In this document: one piece after another, positions 16,301 to 24,852 of the stretch
Numbering within the stretch: the stretch's first letter is position 1
Layout of the letters: each line of letters starts with the position of its first letter
Assembly: GCA_035635555.1 (NCBI GenBank)
Contig: DASQAT010000048.1
Coordinates: 1 to 64,000 of the forward strand
Source of the DNA: Candidatus Dormiibacterota bacterium
GTDB taxonomy: Bacteria; Acidobacteriota; Polarisedimenticolia; Gp22-AA2
Length of the DNA: 64,000 nt
Direction: 5' to 3'
The notes under the pieces: generated by a model
The model's input: the letters and a program-made list of their open reading frames with translations, nothing else
Database searches by the model: none
Told to the model about the DNA's origin: nothing
Translations under genes and position numbers: made by a program

Positions 16301-19300
16301 GTGCGTCTGTTCCTGAAGACCCTGCAGGCGACGGGCGAGGGGACGGTGGTCCTGCACGTCGGCGGTCCGCTGGCGAGCCCCGCCTTCGAGGGACGGCTGG
16401 TCGTCGAGGCGGGGGCGATTCGCCATCCCGGCCTGCCGTTCCCGATCGATGACCTGCTCGGCAAGGCCCAGTTCGAAGGGATGCGCCTCAAGATCGAGAG
16501 TCTCGAGTTCCTGGCGGGCGGTGGCCCGGTGATCGGGACCGGCGAGATCCGGTTCGGCGATCTGCAGCGTTCGGAATCGCCGTTCCTCGTGAACACCGCC
16601 GAGGTCCATGTCCTCGGCACCAGCGTCAAGGGGGAGTTCCCGGAGGGGTTCCGATCGGTGTCGGACATGGACCTGACCGTGCGCTGCGAGCACGGACAGA
16701 CCTCGCTCACAGGAACGGTCGACCTGGTGCGCGGCGTGTACGTTCGGGACTTCAGGCTGGATTCGTCGATCGGAAGGCCGCGGTCGAGCGAGACGTTCCG
16801 CGTCCCGTCCGGCGGCGGCTTCGCGGGGATCGACCTCGACCTGGTCATCCGCGCCACGCAGGACGTCTGGCTGCGCAACGACTTCGGGAAGCTCGAAGGG
16901 CAGGGCGACCTGCAGGTGCGCGGCACGACCGACCACCCGTCGATCGCCGGGAGAATCACCGCCGTCGAGGGGGGGACGATCCGCTTCCGCAACGTCGAGT
17001 ACCGCGTGCTCGGTGGAACGATGGACTTCGCCGACCCGGAGGCGATCAATCCGAGCTTCGACATGCAGGCCGAGACGCGCGTCTCGGCGTACCAGGTGAC
17101 GCTGCACTTCGAGGGGACGCTGGACGATTTCCACTACGACCTGACCAGCACGCCGCCCCTGCCCGAGCAGGACATCGTGGCGCTCCTGCTCACCGGTCGC
17201 ACGCTCGGGTCGCTGACGCCCGAGTCGGGCGGCCTGGCGGAGGAGACGGCCACGTCCTACCTGTCCGGCCTGACCGGGGAGCTGACCGGGAAGGTCGCGG
17301 GGAAGGCCGGGTTCGACGTGCTCAGCATAGATCCCCTTCAAGTGAACGCGCAGGGGGACCCGACGACCCGCATCACCGTCGGCAAGCAGGTCACCCCGGA
17401 TCTCTTCGTCGCCTATTCCAACGACGTGGGTTCGACGCAGGGCTCGATCTACCAGCTCGACTACGCCCTCGAGCGCGACTTCCACTTCACGAGCCTGCGC
17501 GACCGGGACGGCTCGATCGGCGGCGACTTCAATTACATCCTGCGCGGCAGGCCTCCCGTCCTGCCGGGAGCGGGAGATATCGTCTTCGTCGCCCCGATCG
17601 TGGGCAGCCTCAAGATCGAAGGGGACCTGCGCCTCAAGGAGAAGGCGGTGCGCCGCCGTCTGCGGGTCAAGGAGGGCAGGCCGCGCAACCGCGCCGCGGT
17701 GAACGACGGCATCGACCGGGTCCTCAAGTTCTACCACGACCGCGGCTACCTCATGGCCGACGTGGACTCCCGCGAGACGCGCGCACCCGGAGGAAAGGTG
17801 GATCTGGTGTTCCGCGTCCGCGCCGGGCCGCGCGTGCGGATCGAAATCGACGGGACCCGCGGCCAGGCCGCCCTGCGCCAGGAGGTCAGGCCGTTCTGGG
17901 AGAAGGGGCTGTTCCTCGAGGATATCGTCGACCAGGCGCGCGAGCGCATCGAGACGATCTACAAGGACCGCGGCTATCTTCAAGTGGAGGTCCACCCCGA
18001 GGTGCTGCACGACGATCCCGGGCAGTTCCGGGTGCGCTTCACGGTCCGGCGCGGCCCGCGGGCCCGGGCCGGCGAGGTGCGTCTGGACGGGGTCCATCAC
18101 CTTCCCGAAAGGGAGGTCCGGAAGGTCCTGCGCACGTCCCCGGACGGGGTGTTCACGCGCGGCCTGGTCCGGCAGGCGACTCTTCAGGAGGACGCGGCGG
18201 CCCTCCGGGCCCTGTACCTGTCACGCGGCTTTCCGGGTGTTACGGTCGAGGAGCCGGAGGTCACGCTCGACTCCAGCGGCCGGCGGGCGGTCGTCAAGTT
18301 CGTGGTGCGGGAGGGGCCGCTCGTGAAGTTCGGATCGCCGCGCTTCGAGGGGAATCGTGCCTTCACTTCGGCCGCTCTTGCCAAGACGGCCCGGATCCGT
18401 GAAGGCGAGCCTTACACCGCCGCCGCGGTCGACGCCGCCCTGGTCACCCTGCGCCGCCGCTACGACGATGCGGGGTACCCGGACGTGCGGGTCACCTGCC
18501 GGCCGCTCGAACCCGGGCCCGATGCCGAGGCGCGGGTCGAGAACCCGTCGTTCACCATCGACGAAGGACAGCCGCAGAGAGTGCGGGACATCCACGTCAC
18601 CGGCCACGTCCTGACTCACGAGGACGTGATCCGCAAGGCGCTGACCATCGAGCCCGGAAGCGCCTTGAGCCGCAGCGATCTGCTGGCAAGCCAGACCCGC
18701 CTCTACGGGCGCGGGATCTTCAGCTCGGTGTCGATCGAGGCGGAGCCACCGGCGGCCGACGGCGCCGCGTCCGGGCCGGGCCCCGCGAGCCCCGGTGTCG
18801 TCGTCGAGCACGACGTCCGCGTGTCGGTGCGCGAGATGGCTCCGATCACGCAGGTCTTCGGCGTCGGGTATTCCAGCGACGAGAAGCTGCGCGGACAGTA
18901 CGAGATCTCCAATCGAAACATCTTCGGCAGCGGGCGCTACGTGGGCCTGCAGACGCGCGCCAGCAACCTGATGCAGCGCGGCACGCTGTCGTACCGGGAG
19001 AAGGGCCTGTTCGGAGGAAGCTACGACCTCCTGGCGTCGGCCTTCGGAGAGAACGAGGTGCATCCGGGGTTCGACGTGCGGACCATCGGCTCCTCGATCC
19101 AGCTCAGCCGCCGGTTCACGCGCGCCACCCGCACCCTCTACCGCTACTCGCTCAAGGACGTGAACCTCTCCGACACCACGGCGACATTCGAAGGATCGAC
19201 GCTCAGACTCTCGAGCTTCGCCGCCTCCGCCATCCACGACACGCGCGACGCGCCGTTCGATCCGAGCCGCGGCCACTACCTCGGCGGCGAGGTGCAGTAC

Positions 19301-19846
19301 TTCGACAGCGCCATCGGGTCGGAGGCGGACTTCGTGAAGATGTTCGCCCAGATCTACCGCTTCAGGCAGGTCTTCCCGCGAACCGTCTGGGCCCAGGCCC
19401 TGCGAGCGGGCGCCGCCGTTCCGTTCGGCGTGTCGAAGACGGGCCCCCCCCTGACGTGCGTCGAGGGGACGTTCACGGATTCCGGCGTGCCCCCCTCCGA
19501 GCGTTTCTTCGCCGGCGGGGACACGACGGTGCGCGGCTTCGCGCGCGACCGCCTGGGCGCCGAGTGCAACGGCGATCCGCTGGGCGGCGAGGGATTGTTC
19601 ATCCTGAACGAGGAGCTGCGCTTCCCGATCGTCCACTCCCTGGGAGGCGTGCTCTTCTACGACGCCGGCAACGTCTATCGCACGCTAGGCGACTACGACC
19701 TCGGCCATCTGCGCCAGGTCGCCGGCGCCGGCCTGCGTTTCGCCACCCCGATCGGTCCCTTCCGGCTGGAGTACGGCGCCCTCCTCGATCGCAAGGAAGG
19801 GGAGCCGCGCGGCGCGCTGTTCTTCTCGATCGGCCAGGCGTTCTGA
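13382..19846 (+). CDS. TamB-Omp85 fusion protein (AsmA-like/DUF490 domain joined to POTRA domains and an outer-membrane barrel)
   Basis: One 2154-residue frame from a GTG at 13382. An N-terminal membrane anchor (LSLTVVAVAAAAVFGL) leads into a very long AsmA/TamB beta-rich region. It ends in a DUF490-like block (DLVRGVYVRDFRLDSS, then DDFHYDLTSTPPLPEQDIVA and LLLTGRTLGSLTPE) at about residues 1100-1390. Residues 1405-1810 hold about five POTRA-like modules, for example VRDIHVTGHVLTHEDVIRKA. From about 1820 (PITQVFGVGYSSDEK) to the C-terminal phenylalanine lies an Omp85 barrel with the signature GGDTTVRGF near 2049. In most bacteria TamA/BamA and TamB are separate partners; here they are one chain spanning the envelope, expected to move lipid or outer-membrane proteins. 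A Pro/Arg-rich linker lies at about 475-555. Confidence 0.9.
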   Translation: MTRGRFATLSLTVVAVAAAAVFGLPRARRWGEERLRRSIETRATALFGGPVRIERLRTEFVPPGVHLESVQAEREGNRGSQARVSADEVSVRASLLTFLRARSGPFAVRMKRPRIALRLAEGRPLSAGTGPSDPATAPLAAVPAGSKFEIQDGKVEIDLAGGPAVRLDGVQIEASPQPGGGVSGDGQFASGSYEGPGGEWQGLSGDATFVAGDTGVRLDPVAIRGEGLSLSGHVTARDGDALVLEGALDVGLDVGKLARFFPEGAAPQGQLKSSLTGSVRDGTPAATGSLEVENCFLWGVSIGTLRSDLAVDGGVHFKGIRAHLLGGEATGTTEVRFTKDGFEATTDLRLDGVDAAQVLEHAGWTGPPLTGTIHYSGTHRIDSTGLKSLRGTGVVDAVGHYRSTRGEDLPLEVTVEVSAEGETVHLLNGALRAGSTRASFSGRAGPGEGITLKMSGGTGNLSEILPLFAPPAKKAPRPSPEPASGPTRSPPSRAGPTPAPSPGPPHRSRPAARRQSKARPAILFASWPPRRWGGAVDGAGAPSVAGRSAAGPPAIAPAAGPESPLERIVHSLGGRWEWDGDLSYARTGLNFSGTLKGSDLTYRGTPVGSLSARVVYRDDALLIEEAAVEAGKDAAARWSGRVDFRGEGSVRIEGTATHFPLAPVLAVAGLKAPLTGWVSGSIDLAGRPDALTGHARVEIAPGTVAGLEFDALRGDLIFTPDLVEMKPLTIVQGSGTMTFEGRIPYHGADWVPQEGAGLPRVDVRGSGIDLSLLSRMAAGLPLEGTASIEGMVEGTLFEPHGTITLGATSLKVRGFPLGDVTARVDLSGDAADIVLKAPGQGAALTGRIGLQDGAPADLRVVLEDTRLRGGTFLNGSSEDVQVTVGGDVRIHGRLADPTTVEAKATLQRFEASVAGLQVRPEAPIELSLESGRMRLAPVVLSGPGTRIEARGELDPGAAGTIDLSASGRFDLKLVRLFLKTLQATGEGTVVLHVGGPLASPAFEGRLVVEAGAIRHPGLPFPIDDLLGKAQFEGMRLKIESLEFLAGGGPVIGTGEIRFGDLQRSESPFLVNTAEVHVLGTSVKGEFPEGFRSVSDMDLTVRCEHGQTSLTGTVDLVRGVYVRDFRLDSSIGRPRSSETFRVPSGGGFAGIDLDLVIRATQDVWLRNDFGKLEGQGDLQVRGTTDHPSIAGRITAVEGGTIRFRNVEYRVLGGTMDFADPEAINPSFDMQAETRVSAYQVTLHFEGTLDDFHYDLTSTPPLPEQDIVALLLTGRTLGSLTPESGGLAEETATSYLSGLTGELTGKVAGKAGFDVLSIDPLQVNAQGDPTTRITVGKQVTPDLFVAYSNDVGSTQGSIYQLDYALERDFHFTSLRDRDGSIGGDFNYILRGRPPVLPGAGDIVFVAPIVGSLKIEGDLRLKEKAVRRRLRVKEGRPRNRAAVNDGIDRVLKFYHDRGYLMADVDSRETRAPGGKVDLVFRVRAGPRVRIEIDGTRGQAALRQEVRPFWEKGLFLEDIVDQARERIETIYKDRGYLQVEVHPEVLHDDPGQFRVRFTVRRGPRARAGEVRLDGVHHLPEREVRKVLRTSPDGVFTRGLVRQATLQEDAAALRALYLSRGFPGVTVEEPEVTLDSSGRRAVVKFVVREGPLVKFGSPRFEGNRAFTSAALAKTARIREGEPYTAAAVDAALVTLRRRYDDAGYPDVRVTCRPLEPGPDAEARVENPSFTIDEGQPQRVRDIHVTGHVLTHEDVIRKALTIEPGSALSRSDLLASQTRLYGRGIFSSVSIEAEPPAADGAASGPGPASPGVVVEHDVRVSVREMAPITQVFGVGYSSDEKLRGQYEISNRNIFGSGRYVGLQTRASNLMQRGTLSYREKGLFGGSYDLLASAFGENEVHPGFDVRTIGSSIQLSRRFTRATRTLYRYSLKDVNLSDTTATFEGSTLRLSSFAASAIHDTRDAPFDPSRGHYLGGEVQYFDSAIGSEADFVKMFAQIYRFRQVFPRTVWAQALRAGAAVPFGVSKTGPPLTCVEGTFTDSGVPPSERFFAGGDTTVRGFARDRLGAECNGDPLGGEGLFILNEELRFPIVHSLGGVLFYDAGNVYRTLGDYDLGHLRQVAGAGLRFATPIGPFRLEYGALLDRKEGEPRGALFFSIGQAF

Positions 19847-19891
19847 ACAGGCCGCCGTCGACCGCCCCGCGGCCCCCACAGCACCTCCGGC

Positions 19892-21304
19892 TCAGTGCCG
19901 GCTGAGACGCTCCGCGAGCGTGCGGCCGCCCGGGGCGCGGCCGGTGCGCTCGCCGGTGTCGTCCATCCGGCTGAAGGCACGCTGCACGTAGCGCACTCCG
20001 AGGAAGCGCAAGGGCTCCGGCTCCCAGAGGGGCGAGCGGTGCCCGACGAGCGGCAGGGCGGTCAGCCCGGTCGTCCGACCGGTGACCAGATCCGCGAGAA
20101 TGCGTCCGGCCAGGTTCGAAGCGCCGACGCCGTGCCCGGTGTAGCCGCGCGCCCAGGCTATGCCCGCGGCCCGGTCGTGGTCGACGCTGGGCATCCAGTC
20201 GCGCGGCATCCCGAGCGGTCCACCCCAGGCGTGAGTGAAGCGCGCGTTCTGCAGGGCGGGGAACCAGTCGCGCGTCATGCGCCGCAGCATGTCGTGCGTC
20301 GGCTCGTCGCGATCGTAGGCGTCGGCGATGGCCGAGCCGAAGCGGTACGGCGCGCCCCGGCCGCCGAACAGGATACGGCCATCCTGCGTGCGTGAGAGAT
20401 AGTCGATCGAGAGGCGGAACGAGGCCAGGCACTCCCCGCCACGCCAGCCGATCTCCTTCCAGACCTCCTCGCCGAGCGGCTCGGTCAGGACGATCAGGGA
20501 GTAGACCGGCAGGAGGCTGCGGCGCGTCTTCTTGAGGCGGGCCAGGTACGCCTCGCCCGCCAGGACGACGACCCTCGCCCGGACGTCGCCGCGCGCCGTG
20601 CGCAGCACCGGCGCCTTTCCCGCCACGACATCGGCGACCTCGGTCTCCTCGTAGATCCTCCCGCCCAGCCGCTCGACGACCCGGGCGAGCCCGCGCGCCA
20701 GCCGGGCCGGGTGGACGCGGCCGTACTGCGGGCAGAACCAGGCGCCCCGCGTTCCACGGACCCTGACTCTCCGATCCGTCTCCGCGGCCGTCAGCAGCGA
20801 CTGCTGGTCGCCGAAGCCGAAGCGCTCGAACATCGAGGCGTACTCGCGCATCATCGGCTCCTGGTAGGGATGACGCGCCACGAACAGGGCGCCGACCTTC
20901 TCGAACCCGGCGTCGATGCGTTCCGCGGCGCAGACCCGCGCGATCTCGTCCACGGTGTCGTATAGCGCCCGCTGCAGCGCCTGCGCCTTGTCACGGCCGT
21001 ACATGCGGGCGACGGCGTCCAGGCCGATGTTCAGCTTGCTCGAGACCCATCCGCCGTTCCGGCCCGACGCGCCGAACCCGGCGATCCTCCGCTCGAGAAT
21101 CGCGACGCGCAGCGAGGGCTCACGCTTCAGGAGGTAGTAGGCGGTCCAGAGCCCCGTGTACCCGGCACCCAGGATCGCGATGTCGACATCAATCGATCCA
21201 TCCACCCCCGTCCGCGGCGCCAGTTCATCCCCGCAAGTCTCCAGCCAGTAGGAGTACTTTGAATATTCGGACGTCGCACCCCGCGCAACAGCAGTGTTGT
21301 TCAT
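19892..21304 (-). CDS. FAD-dependent oxidoreductase (DAO family, gamma-glutamylputrescine oxidase-like)
   Basis: A 470-residue protein from ATG 21304; a GTG at 21325 is also possible. After a short lead and SYWLETCGDEL it has the Rossmann dinucleotide motif ILGAGYTGLWTAYYLLKR (about residue 42) and the second FAD contact GFGASGRNGGWVSS. A C-terminal GYTGHGVGASNLAGRILADL closes the FAD domain. This set is shared by PuuB-type oxidases and other DAO-family amine or amino-acid oxidases, which oxidise a C-N bond using O2 or another acceptor. Substrate cannot be told from sequence alone. It converges with the TamB-Omp85 gene. One copy of the dispersed palindromic element (21364-21528) lies just upstream, between it and the phosphatase gene. 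Confidence 0.85.
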   Translation of the reverse strand: MNNTAVARGATSEYSKYSYWLETCGDELAPRTGVDGSIDVDIAILGAGYTGLWTAYYLLKREPSLRVAILERRIAGFGASGRNGGWVSSKLNIGLDAVARMYGRDKAQALQRALYDTVDEIARVCAAERIDAGFEKVGALFVARHPYQEPMMREYASMFERFGFGDQQSLLTAAETDRRVRVRGTRGAWFCPQYGRVHPARLARGLARVVERLGGRIYEETEVADVVAGKAPVLRTARGDVRARVVVLAGEAYLARLKKTRRSLLPVYSLIVLTEPLGEEVWKEIGWRGGECLASFRLSIDYLSRTQDGRILFGGRGAPYRFGSAIADAYDRDEPTHDMLRRMTRDWFPALQNARFTHAWGGPLGMPRDWMPSVDHDRAAGIAWARGYTGHGVGASNLAGRILADLVTGRTTGLTALPLVGHRSPLWEPEPLRFLGVRYVQRAFSRMDDTGERTGRAPGGRTLAERLSRH

Positions 21305-21363
21305 GGGAGCGGAAGTATCGCACACACATCACCCGCGGAAGGCTGTGGCTGTTCGTCGAGGCC

Positions 21364-21528
21364 GACGGGACGGGGGGCGCAGCCAGGCCGCGCGGTCGTC
21401 TGAGACCTCGCGCCGGGGCCCCGCCGCGCGCACCCCAGCGCGGTGGGCGGCGCGAGGCGAAGCGAGGGGAGGGTCGCGCAGCAAGCCGGACCCGTGCCGC
21501 GCGGCCTGGCTGCGCCCCCCGCCCCGTC
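21364..21528 (+). repeat. Dispersed structured element, copy A
   Basis: A 165-bp element with ends that pair perfectly over 24 bp (21372-21395 with 21497-21520), and over 32 bp if one mismatch is allowed. Inside are the blocks shared with copies B and C: GAGACC at 21402-21407; a 27-base block at 21445-21471 beginning GGGCGG and ending CGAGGGGAG; and CGGACCCGTG at 21487-21496. An internal hairpin (CCGCGC with GCGCGG, 21424-21443) precedes the long block. The small hairpin after it is imperfect in this copy. It lies between two minus-strand genes and is oriented opposite to them. Confidence 0.85.
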
Positions 21529-21554
21529 CTCGGGCGGAGGAGGAGCACCGGTTT

Positions 21555-22820
21555 CTAGGAGGAGGGCTTCCGAACGACGACCACGGTCTGGTCATCATGC
21601 GGCCGCAAGCGGCGCGAGAACGCCTCGACCCTCTGAAAGATGAGATCGACCAGCCCCCTGGCGGGAAGCGACTGGTTCTCCGCGACGATGCGCTGCAGCC
21701 GCGCCACACCGAAGTCCTCGTCGTCCGGATTGGTGGCCTCGGTGATGCCGTCGCTGTAGATGACGACGACGTCCGACGGCCGCAGTAGCACATAGCCTCG
21801 TTCGTAGCGCGCATCAGGATCCGGGCCTAGGACCAGACCGCCGTGGTCGAGCTCCTGGAAGCGCCCGTCCTGGTAGAGGAGCGCGGGCGGGTGGCCGGCG
21901 TTGCAGTAGATGAAGTTGCCGTTCCTCTCGAGCTCGCCGTAGAACAGCGAGACGAAGCGGGTGCTGAGCGTCGAGCGGTTGATCACCTTGTTGAGCCGCT
22001 CGATCGTGCTGACAATCTTGAGGTGCTCGGCCATCCCCATGCGCAGACCGGTGATCGCGTCGCGCACCTGGAGCGCGGCCGGCAGCCCGTGACCCGAGGA
22101 GTCGGCGACCGCGATTCCCAGGACACGATCGGAAATCGGGATGAAATCGTACAGATCGCCGCCGAGCGCCTCGGCCGCCACGGCGCGCCCGTGGACGTCG
22201 AAACCCTGGAAGGTCGGCGAGGCCTTCGGCAGGATCGACATCTGGATCTGACGCGCCTCCTCCATGATGTTGTGGAAGCGCTGCTGGCGGATCTTCTGGC
22301 CGATGACATGCTGGATGGCCGATAACAGATAAAGCGTCTTCTCGCGGTCGAATTCCCCCTCGATGCTGAACGACAGGAGGTACTCGTTCCCCTGACCGAT
22401 GGTCATCGCGGCGAACACGGTAACGCCGAGGGGGTCCTCGATGGTGTGATCGAAGCCAGGGTCGCTCTCTCTCATGATGATGAGGCCGCGCTCGATGAGC
22501 TGCTGCACCGCGGCGTAGGTGATCGGCACGGTGTAGCCCAGCTTGTCGGGAGGGTTGTCGCCGTACCAGCGGCGCAGGACGTAGCGATCGCCCGCCTTCT
22601 CGTACAGGCGGCCCGCCACGAAGCCGAGCTCCTGGCCGAACTCCTTTAACAAGATACGCAGCATCTCGTCGAGCGAGGAGGTCAGCGCCTGCTCCTCCTC
22701 GACGGAGTTCAACGCCTGGTCGAGCTTGCGCCAGAAAGAGCGGTAGACGGCGGAGCGCTCGGCGACCGCGGGCCTCTCCGGGCGGGCCTCAGCGCCGGTT
22801 TCCGGCTTGATCGCTTCCAT
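21555..22820 (-). CDS. PP2C-type (SpoIIE/RsbU) serine phosphatase with N-terminal GAF-like sensor
   Basis: ATG at 22820 (MEAIKPETG) gives 421 residues; the longer frame to 23042 is arginine-rich shadow. Residues 20-190 form a GAF-like sensory region (SLDEMLRILLKEFGQELGF to AAMTIGQGNEYLLSFS). The coiled linker EARQIQMSILPKASP leads into a SpoIIE-type PP2C domain with the metal-binding aspartates in GGDLYDFIPIS, AVADSSGHGLPA and VIYSDGITEATN, and ends with HDDQTVVVVRK. Such phosphatases act on phosphorylated anti-anti-sigma (STAS) proteins in partner-switching. No STAS or RsbW-like kinase gene is adjacent, so the target is unknown. Cytoplasmic; no membrane segment. Confidence 0.9.
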   Translation of the reverse strand: MEAIKPETGAEARPERPAVAERSAVYRSFWRKLDQALNSVEEEQALTSSLDEMLRILLKEFGQELGFVAGRLYEKAGDRYVLRRWYGDNPPDKLGYTVPITYAAVQQLIERGLIIMRESDPGFDHTIEDPLGVTVFAAMTIGQGNEYLLSFSIEGEFDREKTLYLLSAIQHVIGQKIRQQRFHNIMEEARQIQMSILPKASPTFQGFDVHGRAVAAEALGGDLYDFIPISDRVLGIAVADSSGHGLPAALQVRDAITGLRMGMAEHLKIVSTIERLNKVINRSTLSTRFVSLFYGELERNGNFIYCNAGHPPALLYQDGRFQELDHGGLVLGPDPDARYERGYVLLRPSDVVVIYSDGITEATNPDDEDFGVARLQRIVAENQSLPARGLVDLIFQRVEAFSRRLRPHDDQTVVVVRKPSS

Positions 22821-22899
22821 GATGAAAGAAATCGTATCACACGCGGTGGAGCCGCCCGCAGGCGCCGCGCGCGCCCGGCCCCACGATCCGGAGACGCTC

Positions 22900-24852
22900 C
22901 TAGCCGCCGAGGCGGCCGAGACCGGTGCGGGCGGACGTGTCCTCCGGGTCCAGGGCGAGCGCCTTGCGGAACTCCTCGCGCGCCGCGTCGCTCTCGCCGA
23001 GACCCGCATGAATCTCGCCCAGGCGGGTGTGCGCCCTGGCATAGGTCGGGTTGAGCCGGATCGCCGCCTCGAGGGCGCGTTTCGCCTCGTCGATGCGGTT
23101 CTGGTTCTTCAGGGCGATCCCGAGGAGGTAGTAGGCCTCCTCGCCGTCCGTCTTCAGTCCCCGGCGGTAGACCGCCTCTTCCTCGTCATAGCGCTTGCTC
23201 CGGTGCAGGATGATCCCCTGCGCCTTGTAGGCCCTCCAGGAGCTGGGGTTCGCCTCCTCGGCGCGCTGGTAGGAAGCGAGCGCCTCGTCCGGGCGCCCGA
23301 GCTTGTCCAGGCTGTTGCCTCGATTGATCCAGGCATAGTCGTTGCCGGGCCACTGGGCGAGGGAACGGTCGAAGGAGGCGATCGCCTCCTCGTAACGCTT
23401 CTGCTCCATCAACAAGTTGCCGATGTTGTAATGCACGTTCGCCTCCGCCGGGACGACCGGGCGGCCCAGGGGGAAGAACGACACGAGCGCCAGCCCCAGC
23501 GCCAGCGCCGCGGCTCTCGTCACGCCGGGTGAGAGCGCGCCGGTGGCGCGCAGCTCCGACCACAGTCGGTCGCCGAACGCGGCGCCGTAGATCAGAAGGG
23601 GGGGCACCAGCGGCAGGCGGTAGCGTCCCGAGACATAGAAGATCAGGGGGATGGCGGCGGCGTGCGCGCCGTACAGGAGCAGGGCCGCGGCGGGCGGACG
23701 TGGACGCCCGGCCAGGATCATCCCGGCCACTCCCGTCGCGACGATCGCCGCGAAGGGGAGACACAGAATGCGGAGCCAGGGGATCTGCTGGCGCTCGAAG
23801 TACAGGCTGTACTCCGTGGAGGCCTCGTAGTCGCCGAACAGCGCGAGCAGCTTCTTCCCCTCGAGCTTGAGCCAGGCGAAGGGGGACGAGGCGATGAAGG
23901 CCAGTCCCTTGCGCAGAAAATGGGCGCTGACCTCCGACCGGCGCATGATGCGACCGGTCTCGTGCTCGGCTATCGACTGCTCCTCTACGGCCTGGCTCTC
24001 GGGCGAGCCGCTGAAACCCGGTGGCACGCTGTAGAGCCCCGAGGCGCCCGGGTTGTTCCCCTGGTAGAACGTGAGGCCGCCCTGTCCCGACAGCGGCAGC
24101 GGGTCCGAGGCCACGTACAGGTTGTGCGACAGAACCGGCACGGTCGCCAGGAACGTCCCGGCCAGGAGGACGAGGGCCGCGCGGGAGCGAGTGAGCCCCA
24201 GGCAGGCGGCGTAGATCGGGGCGAGCAGGATCGTCCCCGGAACACACTCGGCCGCGAGGCCGATGACGACGCCGGCCAGGAACCACCGGCCCAGGACGGT
24301 CCGCCCCGCCAGGGAAGCCCGCTCGGCGCCGACCAGGAGGACCAGGGCCAGTAGACTGAGCGTCAGACCGAGGGTCGTCCCGAGCACTTTCATCTCGAAG
24401 AAGGGGAACGGGGCGTACAGCGCCGCGGCGCCCGCCGCCAGGAGGCCGACCCTCTCGTTGAAGGCGGCCATGCCGATCCGGTGGATCAGGAGGAGATTGA
24501 CGAGTCCCAGGAGCGCCTGGAGCAGGTAGACGGGGGCCAGCGAGTGGCCGACCTCCCTGAACAGGACCGCCAGCAGGTAGGGATAGAGCGGCGGGAAGTA
24601 GAACGCCTCGCGGCCGATCCACGACCCCCGCGCGATGGCGGCCGCCCACGAGTCGTACACCCTCGAATCGAGGATCAGACCATCGAAGAAGATGCTGTTC
24701 TGGGCGTAGAGGTGGAAGTAGACCGCCCGGAACAGCGCGGCGGCCAGAAGCAGGACCGCCAGGGACCCGGAAATAGCCCACGGGGGAGGCAAAGGAGGGT
24801 CCGGGGCCTTGCCTTCTCCGCGCCCGCGATTTATTGTCTCGTCATGCCGCAT
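22900..24852 (-). CDS. Polytopic glycosyltransferase-like (PMT/ArnT-type) membrane protein with C-terminal TPRs
   Basis: From ATG 24852 the protein has 650 residues. A basic lead is followed by about eleven hydrophobic segments in residues 25-430. The first periplasmic loop carries acidic residues (FDGLILDSRVYDSWAAAI), and the segment FYFPPLYPYLLAVLF is typical of polyprenyl-phosphate-sugar-dependent (GT-C) transferases. The last 220 residues are four or five TPR units, for example VHYNIGNLLMEQKRYEEAI and YYLLGIALKNQNRIDEAKRA. The expected role is transfer of a sugar from a lipid carrier to a protein or lipid on the periplasmic side, with the TPRs binding a partner. The start is the only in-frame ATG and overlaps the start of the divergent HMA gene (24844). 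Confidence 0.75.
   Translation of the reverse strand: MRHDETINRGRGEGKAPDPPLPPPWAISGSLAVLLLAAALFRAVYFHLYAQNSIFFDGLILDSRVYDSWAAAIARGSWIGREAFYFPPLYPYLLAVLFREVGHSLAPVYLLQALLGLVNLLLIHRIGMAAFNERVGLLAAGAAALYAPFPFFEMKVLGTTLGLTLSLLALVLLVGAERASLAGRTVLGRWFLAGVVIGLAAECVPGTILLAPIYAACLGLTRSRAALVLLAGTFLATVPVLSHNLYVASDPLPLSGQGGLTFYQGNNPGASGLYSVPPGFSGSPESQAVEEQSIAEHETGRIMRRSEVSAHFLRKGLAFIASSPFAWLKLEGKKLLALFGDYEASTEYSLYFERQQIPWLRILCLPFAAIVATGVAGMILAGRPRPPAAALLLYGAHAAAIPLIFYVSGRYRLPLVPPLLIYGAAFGDRLWSELRATGALSPGVTRAAALALGLALVSFFPLGRPVVPAEANVHYNIGNLLMEQKRYEEAIASFDRSLAQWPGNDYAWINRGNSLDKLGRPDEALASYQRAEEANPSSWRAYKAQGIILHRSKRYDEEEAVYRRGLKTDGEEAYYLLGIALKNQNRIDEAKRALEAAIRLNPTYARAHTRLGEIHAGLGESDAAREEFRKALALDPEDTSARTGLGRLGG

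Noticed and set aside
19846-19892. Short GC-rich hairpins between the convergent TamB-Omp85 and FAD oxidoreductase genes
   Set aside because: CCGGC-type pairs are present but stems are short and there is no T-run. In this base composition they cannot be told from chance, so no terminator is called.
21364-21528. Reading the palindromic elements as protein-coding
   Set aside because: Open frames across all three are Arg/Ala/Pro-rich, differ between copies, and conservation follows paired bases and inner blocks instead of codon positions.
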